A stretch of 13,990 bases of DNA from Eubacterium sp. (GTDB lineage Bacteria > Bacillota > Clostridia > Oscillospirales > Acutalibacteraceae), in NCBI GenBank assembly GCA_024696725.1, contig JAILGO010000092.1, positions 1-13,990 on the forward strand, given 5' to 3'. Within the stretch, counting starts at the first letter, position 1. Every line of letters starts with the position of its first letter. This document shows, piece after piece, positions 1-5,779 of the stretch. Below the pieces are notes generated by a model. It was given only the letters and a program-made list of their open reading frames with translations, ran no database searches and was not told where the DNA came from. Made by a program: the position numbers and the translations under genes.

Positions 1-326
1 TACCACTGACGGTATCTGCCCCAGCGGGTTTTCCACTTCTGAACGATAATTCCCGCGACAAGACCGATAACTACGCCGAGAAGGGTAGTGAGCGTCGTCT
101 GTACGGCGCCGATTTTTGCGATTCGTTCCGCGCTTACGCCGACCGAGCCGTAATAAAGCTCGTGAAGAAATGCCGCGGCGAGCGTGCCCGTAAGCGTCGT
201 TCCGAACATTCCGCCTATGCGCGCCATCGCAAGACAGACGTATTCAAACGTCGTTACGTTTTTTCTCTGGTCCGCGGGGAGCGTATTAGCGGGAGGGGTA
301 AGTACGTCGTTTTTTTTCTTTTTCAT
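1..326 (-). CDS. GPH/MFS-type sugar transporter, N-terminal part (runs off left edge)
   Basis: Only the first 108 residues are in the window; the gene continues beyond base 1. ATG at 326-324 is preceded by AAGGAGAG (337-330, minus strand) at good spacing. After a Lys-rich cytoplasmic start (MKKKKNDV) come two likely membrane helices (about residues 30-54 and 72-96), then the loop motif RWGRYRQW (101-108). A basic G-R-[YF]-R-P/Q-W motif after TM2 is typical of the glycoside-pentoside-hexuronide:cation symporter family (MelB/XynB-like, MFS_2). Such proteins import glycosides or oligosaccharides with H+ or Na+. The substrate cannot be read from this fragment. A glycosidase without signal peptide and a rhamnose operon nearby make a plant or mucin-type oligosaccharide plausible, but the transporter is separately promoted and divergent from the TfoX-like gene. 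It could belong to another MFS branch. Confidence 0.8.
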   Translation of the reverse strand, partial: MKKKKNDVLTPPANTLPADQRKNVTTFEYVCLAMARIGGMFGTTLTGTLAAAFLHELYYGSVGVSAERIAKIGAVQTTLTTLLGVVIGLVAGIIVQKWKTRWGRYRQW

Positions 327-370
327 AATCTCTCCTTGATTCGGTGTTTTGGCATTATTATACCAATTCT

Positions 371-398
371 ATTATATAACGTATTTTAGAAAAATCAA
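371..398 (-). promoter_or_regulatory. Candidate promoter of the transporter gene
   Basis: Read on the minus strand, TTGATT (398-393) is followed after 16 bases by a perfect TATAAT (376-371), about 45 bases upstream of the ATG. A second TATAAT lies at 362-357 but has no convincing -35. The element lies back-to-back with the plus-strand promoter of the TfoX-like gene in a 130-base AT-rich spacer. Confidence 0.5.
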
Positions 399-400
399 AC

Positions 401-429
401 TTAACTTTTTCAAAAATCTGTGTTATAAT
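401..429 (+). promoter_or_regulatory. Candidate promoter of the TfoX-like gene
   Basis: TTAACT (401-406), a 17-base spacer and a perfect TATAAT (424-429) lie 28 bases upstream of the UUG start. The predicted transcript start near 436 leaves a leader of about 20 bases that contains the ribosome site. Confidence 0.55.
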
Positions 430-444
430 AAATCAAATACTTTC

Positions 445-452
445 GGGGGTGG
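445..452 (+). promoter_or_regulatory. Ribosome binding site that sets the UUG start of the TfoX-like gene
   Basis: GGGGGTGG is four bases before TTG 457-459. No in-frame ATG is nearby with a ribosome site. The in-frame ATG at 349 lies upstream of the promoter, so it cannot be the start of this transcript. Confidence 0.6.
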
Positions 453-456
453 ATTT

Positions 457-771
457 TTGGCTTCAACTAAGGATTATCTCGGCTTCGTTCTTGAACAGCT
501 TTCGGGCGTGGACGAAATTACTTACAGAGCAATGATGGGCGAGTATATTATTTACTGTCGGGGAAAGGTTATAGGCGGAATATACGACGACCGTTTTCTC
601 GTTAAGCCTACCGAGTCTGCGAAAAGGCTTATGCCCGAAGCGCCTTATGAGCTTCCTTATGACGGCGCGAAGGAAATGCTTCTTGCCGATATAGATAACA
701 GGGAGCTTATGGCTGAATTACTGCCTGCCGTTGCGGACGAAATACCGGACAAGAAAAAAGCCCGTAGCTGA
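457..771 (+). CDS. TfoX/Sxy N-terminal-domain family protein
   Basis: A 104-residue protein starting at TTG (MASTKDYLGFVLEQL). It matches the stand-alone TfoX-N type seen widely in Clostridia: a helical start, the conserved stretch ITYRAMMGEYIIYCRGK (about residues 21-37), GGIYDDRFLVKP (40-51), and the block MPEAPYELPYDGAKEML (59-75). The tail EIPDKKKARS is basic. It has only the N-terminal domain; the C-terminal domain of gamma-proteobacterial Sxy/TfoX competence regulators is absent. The role in Firmicutes is not established, and a competence role should not be assumed. It is monocistronic, with its own promoter and terminator; the stop codon lies inside the terminator loop. Confidence 0.85.
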   Translation: MASTKDYLGFVLEQLSGVDEITYRAMMGEYIIYCRGKVIGGIYDDRFLVKPTESAKRLMPEAPYELPYDGAKEMLLADIDNRELMAELLPAVADEIPDKKKARS

Positions 772-786
772 ACTACGGGCTTTTTT
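754..786. terminator. Bidirectional rho-independent terminator
   Basis: An 8-bp GC-rich stem, GCCCGTAG (760-767) with CTACGGGC (773-780), loop CTGAA, is flanked by six A upstream and six T downstream. It therefore works on both strands. The TGA of the TfoX-like gene (769-771) lies in the loop; the convergent glycosidase gene stops at 797. Confidence 0.9.
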
Positions 787-796
787 ATGCGAGCGC

Positions 797-1936
797 TTAT
801 ATCGCGTTCAGGGTTATGCTCTTAACAATTAAATCGCCGTTACAGACGAGCTTCATTTCGTACAGCCCGTCTTTGTATTCTTTAAAATGAGTCTCAACGC
901 TTCCGCCGCCCTCGGCTTCCGTCTTAACCGAGACCTTACCGTTCTTCCTGACGTAGCGGAAAACCGCCTCGCTTTTATCGCACATAACGAGCGTATCGCT
1001 CTTGATATACGCTCCTCCGTCAACCCCGCAGGCGCGCCATGCCTCAATTCTTTCACCGACGGAAAACGGCTCTCCGACGCCCTGAGAGGTCATTTTTACC
1101 TCGTTAATCGTTCCGTCGGCGTTGAATTCGATTTTTTCTGCGCATAGCCTTCGGGAAAACATACTGTCCCCTGAGCTTCTGTGATAAAAAACGTACCATT
1201 GTCCGTCGAATTTCTCTATGCTTCCGTGAATGTTCCAGCTTTTCGGGTCGCATTTCGCGTTATCAACGATTATTCCGCGGTACCTGAACGGACCGAGCGG
1301 CGAACGGGAGGTAGCGTAAGCGAGCGCGGTCGGCTTGCCCTCGCGGTAAATGCAGGGGTAAACGAAATAGTAAATTCCGTTTCTCTTTCTCATAGAGCTT
1401 CCCTCGTGAAAGCCGTGCTCCTTTTCCGTAACGATTCCGTGAATTACTGCGCTTTCGTCAAAGGTTTTAAGGTCGTCGTTAAGCCTTACGGCGTTAGCGC
1501 TGAACTGTCCCCAGTAGTAGTATACCGAGCCGTCGTCGTCCTTGAAAACCGCAGGGTCTATGCCTTTTGCGGACATTAATACGGGCTTTTTAAACGGACC
1601 GTCGGGACTGTCGGACTCTGCGACTCCCTCGCTGTCGTCAGCCATACAGTAATAAAGGTAATACTTATTATCTTTAAATAAACAGTCGGGCGCGTAAAGC
1701 GTATCGCAGGGCGTGTAATCTATATTTCTGCTCTCGAGTATTTTTCCGCCGACCGTCCACGTCAGCATATCGTCCGTGTAAACCGCGCGGTATTCCCCGC
1801 TGCAGTAGCCGTCTGACTTTGTGTCGAAGCTTCCGTAAACGTAAAGTCTCCCGCCGAAAACGTGCGCCTCGCCGTCGGGAACGCATATATCATAAGGAAG
1901 AACGGGATTCCGTCCGCCGATGCTAATCCTTTTCAT
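797..1936 (-). CDS. Family-43-type glycoside hydrolase, cytoplasmic
   Basis: A 379-residue five-bladed beta-propeller glycosidase of the GH43 type. Visible family signatures are: VPDGEAHVFGGRLYVYGS (from residue 19; D21 the candidate base), YAPD (81-84, the common W/YAPD motif), IDPAVFKDDDG (127-136; D128 the candidate pKa-modulating Asp), HEGSS (177-181; E178 the candidate acid) and NIHGS (235-239; H237). A short beta-rich C-terminal extension (about 300-379) follows the propeller. There is no signal peptide, so it should act inside the cell on imported oligosaccharides. GH43 enzymes are mostly alpha-L-arabinofuranosidases, beta-xylosidases or galactosidases; which activity applies here cannot be decided. 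The start is set by AAAGAGGT six bases before ATG 1936-1934; an in-frame GTG 48 codons upstream lies above the likely promoter. It is divergent from the rhamnose operon, suggesting shared control and a rhamnose-containing glycan such as pectin, which is inference. Confidence 0.85.
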   Translation of the reverse strand: MKRISIGGRNPVLPYDICVPDGEAHVFGGRLYVYGSFDTKSDGYCSGEYRAVYTDDMLTWTVGGKILESRNIDYTPCDTLYAPDCLFKDNKYYLYYCMADDSEGVAESDSPDGPFKKPVLMSAKGIDPAVFKDDDGSVYYYWGQFSANAVRLNDDLKTFDESAVIHGIVTEKEHGFHEGSSMRKRNGIYYFVYPCIYREGKPTALAYATSRSPLGPFRYRGIIVDNAKCDPKSWNIHGSIEKFDGQWYVFYHRSSGDSMFSRRLCAEKIEFNADGTINEVKMTSQGVGEPFSVGERIEAWRACGVDGGAYIKSDTLVMCDKSEAVFRYVRKNGKVSVKTEAEGGGSVETHFKEYKDGLYEMKLVCNGDLIVKSITLNAI

Positions 1937-1942
1937 TTCAAT

Positions 1943-1950
1943 ACCTCTTT
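1943..1950 (-). promoter_or_regulatory. Ribosome binding site of the glycosidase gene
   Basis: AAAGAGGT on the minus strand, six bases before ATG 1936-1934. It selects this ATG over the longer open frame that extends to 2080. Confidence 0.65.
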
Positions 1951-2051
1951 GCAATTTTTCGTTTATAAATTGATAACAGAGCGTACCGACTGCCTGCGCC
2001 ATACGCTTTTTATATCTTCTTGACAAACCTTTAGTTTTAAGATACAGTTTA

Positions 2052-2080
2052 ATTATACCAACGCTTTGGCGTATTAACAC
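2052..2080 (-). promoter_or_regulatory. Candidate glycosidase promoter with adjoining palindrome
   Basis: A perfect TATAAT (minus strand, 2057-2052) has only a weak -35 (GTGTTA, 2080-2075, 17-base spacer), giving a leader of about 110 bases. Directly beside the -10, at 2058-2069, is CCAACGCTTTGG, which matches its own reverse complement at 10 of 12 positions around a central GC. That is the general form of a LacI-family operator or a degenerate catabolite site, and it lies where a bound repressor would block polymerase. The regulator is unknown. Confidence 0.4.
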
Positions 2081-2106
2081 GTATCATTTTTATTCTTAAC
2101 GGCTCT

Positions 2107-2124
2107 CCCGGTATAATTGCCGGG
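2107..2124 (+). promoter_or_regulatory. rha operon -10 box inside a palindrome
   Basis: CCCGG (2107-2111) and CCGGG (2120-2124) are exact inverted arms flanking a perfect TATAAT (2112-2117). No good -35 is found 16-18 bases upstream (TTTATT at 2089-2094 is the 17-base option), which fits a promoter that needs an activator. The palindrome could instead be a repressor operator overlapping the -10, or a hairpin at the transcript start near 2124. The leader to the UUG start is about 68 bases. Confidence 0.4.
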
Positions 2125-2177
2125 CGGTCTGCTTTTTGAAATGAACGGGGGACTCCCTGCTTCAATACCTGATTAAT

Positions 2178-2184
2178 AAGGGGG
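2178..2184 (+). promoter_or_regulatory. Ribosome binding site that sets the rhaB UUG start
   Basis: AAGGGGG is eight bases before TTG 2193-2195. The nearer ATG at 2185 is in another frame and meets a stop after two more codons, so the UUG is the start. Confidence 0.7.
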
Positions 2185-2192
2185 ATGCTATC

Positions 2193-3551
2193 TTGATTTA
2201 TCATTTAGCTATTGATATAGGGGCTTCGAGCGGACGTCATATTCTCGGTTACGTGAAAGACGGAAAGCTGAGACTTGAAGAAATATATCGCTTTGAGGAC
2301 TATTTAAAAGAAAAAAACGGCTCGCTTTTCTGGGATATTGAAAAGCTCGTGCGCGAGGTAAAAGCCGGTATCGCAAAATGCGGCGAGCTCGGTAAAATCC
2401 CCGCAACCGTCGCAATAGATACCTGGGGAGTCGACTACGTTCTTCTCGACGGAGATAAAAGAGAAATCCTTCCCGTATACTCCTACCGCGACGGCCGAAC
2501 CTTCGCCGTACTTGACGAGGTTGCGTCGATAATTCCGCAGGGGGAGCTTTACTCTAAAACGGGAATTCAGAAGGCTAATTTCAACACGCTTTATCAGCTT
2601 TACTGCGATAAAAAGAGCGGAAGGCTTGAAGGCGCGGAGTATTTTCTTATGATGCCCGACTATCTTGCCTTCAGGCTTACGGGAGTAATTAAAAACGAGT
2701 ATACCGAAGCGTCGACATCTAATCTTTTAAACGCCGAAACGAAAAGCTGGGATTATGAAATTCTCGACAGACTCGGGATTAAAAAGGAAATCTTCAGCGA
2801 AATTTCCGTTCCCTGCACGGAGGTCGGAGCGCTTAAGGGCTTCGGCTTTGAAAGTACGGTTATTCTTGCTCCGTCCCACGATACCGCAAGCGCCGTCGCC
2901 GCCTGCTCAACGGGGGATAACGGCGTGTATATATCCTCGGGAACGTGGAGCTTAATCGGTACGGAAAATACCGAACCCGTTTTAAGCAGCGAGGCTATGC
3001 TCGCTAACTTTACGAACGAGGGCGGAATAAACTACCGCTACCGTTTTCTTAAAAACTATATGGGTATGTGGCTGTTTCAGAATATCCGTAAAAATCTGAA
3101 TAAAAAATACAGCTACGACGATATGATGAATATGGCGCAGGAGTGCGGAAAGTTTGAAATAATCGACACTAACTCGCCGCTTTTCCTCGCTCCTGAAAAT
3201 ATGCTTGAGGCGATAAGGGAATATCTTAAAATGCCCGACCTTGAGCTCGGAACGGTTATAAATTCGGTATATCACTCGCTCGCGCGGGCGTATGCCGACG
3301 TTGTAAAAGAAATTGAGAGCATAAGCGGAAAAACCGTTGATAAAATTAATATCGTCGGCGGCGGCTCTAAGGATAAATATCTTAACCACCTGACCGCACA
3401 GTATACGGGAAAGCGCGTTCTCGCGGGTCCCGTTGAGGCTACGGCAACGGGTAATATTATAAGCCAGCTGATGTATGCGGATAAGGAATTAACGCTTGAA
3501 AAGGCGAGAGAATTAGTTAAGGTTTCATTCAGTATCAGGGAGGTAGAATGA
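2193..3551 (+). CDS. rhaB: L-rhamnulokinase
   Basis: A 452-residue FGGY-family sugar kinase that phosphorylates L-rhamnulose with ATP to L-rhamnulose 1-phosphate in the cytoplasm. The N-terminal ATPase-fold motif DIGASSGR (residues 8-15) is the version typical of rhamnulokinases. Further marks are DTWGVDYVLLD (76-86), YRDGRT (98-103), GIQKANFNTLYQL (124-136), MPDYLAFRLTG (154-164), SHDTASAV (228-235; D230 aligns with the catalytic base of E. coli RhaB), SSGTWSL (248-254) and the second ATP-binding motif IVGGGSKD (387-394). Length fits the family (E. coli about 489). It is first in the operon, and its stop overlaps the next start by four bases, indicating translational coupling. The start is UUG, which may lower its yield relative to the next two genes. 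Confidence 0.96.
   Translation: MIYHLAIDIGASSGRHILGYVKDGKLRLEEIYRFEDYLKEKNGSLFWDIEKLVREVKAGIAKCGELGKIPATVAIDTWGVDYVLLDGDKREILPVYSYRDGRTFAVLDEVASIIPQGELYSKTGIQKANFNTLYQLYCDKKSGRLEGAEYFLMMPDYLAFRLTGVIKNEYTEASTSNLLNAETKSWDYEILDRLGIKKEIFSEISVPCTEVGALKGFGFESTVILAPSHDTASAVAACSTGDNGVYISSGTWSLIGTENTEPVLSSEAMLANFTNEGGINYRYRFLKNYMGMWLFQNIRKNLNKKYSYDDMMNMAQECGKFEIIDTNSPLFLAPENMLEAIREYLKMPDLELGTVINSVYHSLARAYADVVKEIESISGKTVDKINIVGGGSKDKYLNHLTAQYTGKRVLAGPVEATATGNIISQLMYADKELTLEKARELVKVSFSIREVE
3537..3543 (+). promoter_or_regulatory. Ribosome binding site of rhaA
   Basis: AGGGAGG lies inside the last codons of rhaB. It is four bases before ATG 3548 and seven before ATG 3551. The spacing favours the second ATG, which would give a protein one residue shorter. 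Confidence 0.6.
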
Positions 3552-4798
3552 TGTCATACAGCGAAGCAAAAACCATTTACGCTAAATACGGAGTCGATAC
3601 CGAAAAAGCGCTTGAGAAGCTTAAAAACGCCGGGCTTGCCCTTCATTGCTGGCAGGGCGACGACGTAAGAGGCTTTGATACCGACCCGAATAAACCTCTT
3701 ACGGGCGGAATTCAGACAACCGGCAACTATCCCGGAAGAGCGTCAACGCCCGAGGAATTAATGGCGGATATCGACGAGGTGTTAAAGCTCGTTCCCGGAA
3801 AAATCAAAATGAACCTTCACGCTTCTTATGCAATATTTGATGACGGCGAGTGGGCTGACCGCGATAAATTAGAGCCGAAGCACTTTAAAAAATGGGTTGA
3901 TTTCTGTAAGGAGAGGGGACTCGGCTGCGATTTTAACCCGACCTTCTTTTCGCATCCCAAATGCGACCCGCTGACGCTCTCGTCACCGAATGAGGAGACG
4001 AGAAAATTCTGGATTGAGCACGGTAAGGCGTGTATAAGAATTTCACAGTATCTTGCCGAGGAGCTCGGCGAGCCGTGCGTAATGAATATCTGGACGGGCG
4101 ACGGCTTTAAGGATATCCCCGCTGACAGAATCGGTCCGCGCGAGAGATACCGCGACAGTATTGACGAAATCCTTTCCGAGCCCTACGATTTTAAAAAGGT
4201 AAAGCCCTGTATTGAGAGCAAGGTTTTCGGTATCGGCGTCGAGGCGTATACCGTCGGCTCAGCCGAATTTGCGCTTTCTTACGCGGCTATGAATAAGGAT
4301 AAGTGTATTCCGCTTATGGATAACGGTCACTATCATCCGACCGAGGTCGTAAGCGATAAAATCCCCGCGCTTCTCGCGTTCTTCCCCGAAATCGCGCTTC
4401 ATATTACAAGACCGATAAGATGGGACAGCGACCACGTTGTGCTCTTTGACGACGAGACGAAGGAAATAGCGAAGGAAATCGTACGCTGCGGCGGACTTGA
4501 CGGTAAGGTAAATATGGCGCTCGACTATTTCGACGCGAGCATTAACCGAATCTCCGCCTGGGTAACGGGCGTGAGAAACGTTCAGAAATCGCTTCTTTTT
4601 GCTTTGCTTCAGCCGAATGAGGATTTAAAGGATTTACAGGATAATTCCGATTTCACTCAGCTTATGGTCGTTCAGGAGGAGCTTAAAACAGCGCCGTTTT
4701 ACGATGTATGGGCTGAATATCTCAGAAGAGAGAATAAGCCTTATGAATATTTCGGCGAGATTAAGCGATATGAAGAGGAGGTATTAAGCAAAAGATGA
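3548..4798 (+). CDS. rhaA: L-rhamnose isomerase
   Basis: A 416-residue metal-dependent (Mn2+-type) TIM-barrel aldose-ketose isomerase converting L-rhamnose to L-rhamnulose, close in length to E. coli RhaA (419). Conserved stretches are LHCWQGDDVRGF (32-43), GGIQTTGNYPGRA (53-65), MNLHASYA (88-95), NIWTGDGFKD (180-189), RWDSDHVV (291-298) and LDYFDASINR (325-334). By alignment in memory with E. coli RhaA, E232, D258, H285 and an Asp in LDYFDAS would be metal ligands, with H261, D293 and D295 in the active site; all are present. Two ATGs start the frame (3548, 3551). It overlaps rhaB by ATGA at its start and rhaD by ATGA at its end. Nothing looks broken. Confidence 0.97.
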   Translation: MMSYSEAKTIYAKYGVDTEKALEKLKNAGLALHCWQGDDVRGFDTDPNKPLTGGIQTTGNYPGRASTPEELMADIDEVLKLVPGKIKMNLHASYAIFDDGEWADRDKLEPKHFKKWVDFCKERGLGCDFNPTFFSHPKCDPLTLSSPNEETRKFWIEHGKACIRISQYLAEELGEPCVMNIWTGDGFKDIPADRIGPRERYRDSIDEILSEPYDFKKVKPCIESKVFGIGVEAYTVGSAEFALSYAAMNKDKCIPLMDNGHYHPTEVVSDKIPALLAFFPEIALHITRPIRWDSDHVVLFDDETKEIAKEIVRCGGLDGKVNMALDYFDASINRISAWVTGVRNVQKSLLFALLQPNEDLKDLQDNSDFTQLMVVQEELKTAPFYDVWAEYLRRENKPYEYFGEIKRYEEEVLSKR

Positions 4799-5607
4799 AA
4801 AACATTTTTGACGCACCGTTTATAAGGGAAATGCGCGCCGTTACGGCGAATATGTACCGTCTCGGCTGGGACGAGAGAAACGGCGGAAATATAAGCTATA
4901 TGCTCGACGAAAACGAGGTCGCCGAATATCTCGACCTTAACAGCGTTATAAGAACAATCCCGACGGGCTTCGACGCTAAGGAGCTAATCGGAAAAATTTT
5001 TATCGTAACGGGAACGGGCAAGTATTTTAAAAACATTGATTCCGACCCCGAAAACAATCTCGGCATAATCCGTATCGCCGGGGACGGTACGACGGCTGAG
5101 CTCCTCTGGGGATATTCCGACGGCGGAAGATTCACGAGCGAGCTTCCCGCACATCTTATGAGCCATATCTCGCGCCTTTCGGTTAACCCCGAAAACAGAA
5201 TTATTATGCACTGCCATCCCGACAACACTCTCGCTATGACTCAGGTACACGAAATGGACGAGAGAAAGCTTACCCGTACCCTCTGGAAGCAGATGACGGA
5301 GAGCATAGTCGTATTCCCCGACGGTATCGGCGTGCTTCCGTGGATGGTCTGCGGTACTAACGAAATCGGCAAGGCGACGGCTGAAAAAATGAAGAAGTAC
5401 AGGCTCGTGGTATGGACGCTTCACGGTATCTACGGAGCGGGTAAGGATATGGACGAAACCTTCGGTCTTATTGAAACGGTTGAAAAGGCGGCTATTCAGT
5501 ATATGCTTACCGCCCATCTTCCTAAGGTTAATACAATAACCGACGATAATTTAAGAGCGCTCGCAAAAGCATTTAACCTCGATTACAGAAAAGATTTTCT
5601 TGATTGA
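4795..5607 (+). CDS. rhaD: L-rhamnulose-1-phosphate aldolase
   Basis: A 270-residue class II zinc aldolase (AraD/FucA/RhaD family; E. coli RhaD 274), splitting L-rhamnulose 1-phosphate into dihydroxyacetone phosphate and L-lactaldehyde. Visible active-site elements are the phosphate-binding segment RNGGNIS (28-34), TGTGKYF (72-78), SELPAHL (115-121; E116 is the catalytic Glu position), MHCHP (138-142; H139 and H141 Zn ligands), TES (168-170) and TLHGIYGAG (208-216; H210 the third Zn ligand). It is last in the operon. ATG overlaps the rhaA stop by four bases, with GAGGAGG 13 bases upstream, a little far, so coupling to rhaA translation probably matters. No fucO-like lactaldehyde reductase follows, so lactaldehyde disposal must be encoded elsewhere. 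Confidence 0.96.
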   Translation: MKNIFDAPFIREMRAVTANMYRLGWDERNGGNISYMLDENEVAEYLDLNSVIRTIPTGFDAKELIGKIFIVTGTGKYFKNIDSDPENNLGIIRIAGDGTTAELLWGYSDGGRFTSELPAHLMSHISRLSVNPENRIIMHCHPDNTLAMTQVHEMDERKLTRTLWKQMTESIVVFPDGIGVLPWMVCGTNEIGKATAEKMKKYRLVVWTLHGIYGAGKDMDETFGLIETVEKAAIQYMLTAHLPKVNTITDDNLRALAKAFNLDYRKDFLD

Positions 5608-5612
5608 ACATA

Positions 5613-5646
5613 AATAAGACGGACCGCTGTCCGTCTTATTATTTTT
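5613..5646 (+). terminator. Rho-independent terminator of the rha operon
   Basis: A perfect 12-bp stem, AATAAGACGGAC (5613-5624) with GTCCGTCTTATT (5629-5640), a CGCT loop, then ATTTTT. It begins five bases after the rhaD stop and separates the sugar operon from the surface-protein genes. Confidence 0.93.
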
Positions 5647-5662
5647 GTAATCTTTTAGCTTC

Positions 5663-5691
5663 TTGACATAATAAAAGAATTATTATATTAT
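5663..5691 (+). promoter_or_regulatory. Near-consensus promoter of the giant surface-protein gene
   Basis: A perfect TTGACA (5663-5668), exactly 17 bases, then TATTAT (5686-5691). The predicted transcript start near 5698 gives a leader of about 80 bases, very AT-rich. This is the strongest promoter in the window and suggests high, housekeeping-sigma-driven expression. Confidence 0.8.
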
Positions 5692-5722
5692 GAAAACGAA
5701 TATATACAAAAAATGTAATCTG

Positions 5723-5734
5723 TAATAATTATTA
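5723..5734. promoter_or_regulatory. Perfect 12-bp AT palindrome in the leader of the giant gene
   Basis: TAATAATTATTA is identical to its reverse complement and lies about 25-36 bases past the predicted transcript start. It may be an operator, but in such AT-rich DNA chance is a real alternative. Confidence 0.25.
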
Positions 5735-5763
5735 GAAGTTTATATATATTGATGTCTATTTAT

Positions 5764-5769
5764 GAAGGG
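5764..5769 (+). promoter_or_regulatory. Ribosome binding site of the giant gene
   Basis: GAAGGG is ten bases before ATG 5780. The in-frame ATG at 5762 has no purine-rich site upstream, so 5780 is preferred; it also gives a cleaner signal peptide. Confidence 0.55.
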
Positions 5770-5779
5770 CAGTGAAAAA

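Noticed and set aside
162..389. 75-codon plus-strand frame at the left edge
   Set aside because: It lies antisense to the transporter gene, which has a ribosome site, membrane helices and a family motif. The frame itself shows none of these.
349..456. Upstream extension of the TfoX-like frame to ATG 349
   Set aside because: It covers both divergent promoters and AT-rich spacer, and has no ribosome site. The TfoX-N homology begins right at the UUG at 457.
1937..2080. In-frame upstream extension of the glycosidase by 48 codons (GTG at 2080)
   Set aside because: No ribosome site before it, it overlaps the predicted promoter, and the family start matches the ATG at 1936 with AAAGAGGT at proper distance.
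2125..2192. Riboswitch or attenuator in the rhaB leader
   Set aside because: The leader is about 68 bases with only a three-base-pair GGG/CCC possibility around 2148-2157; too short and simple for a known riboswitch class, and there is no terminator hairpin.
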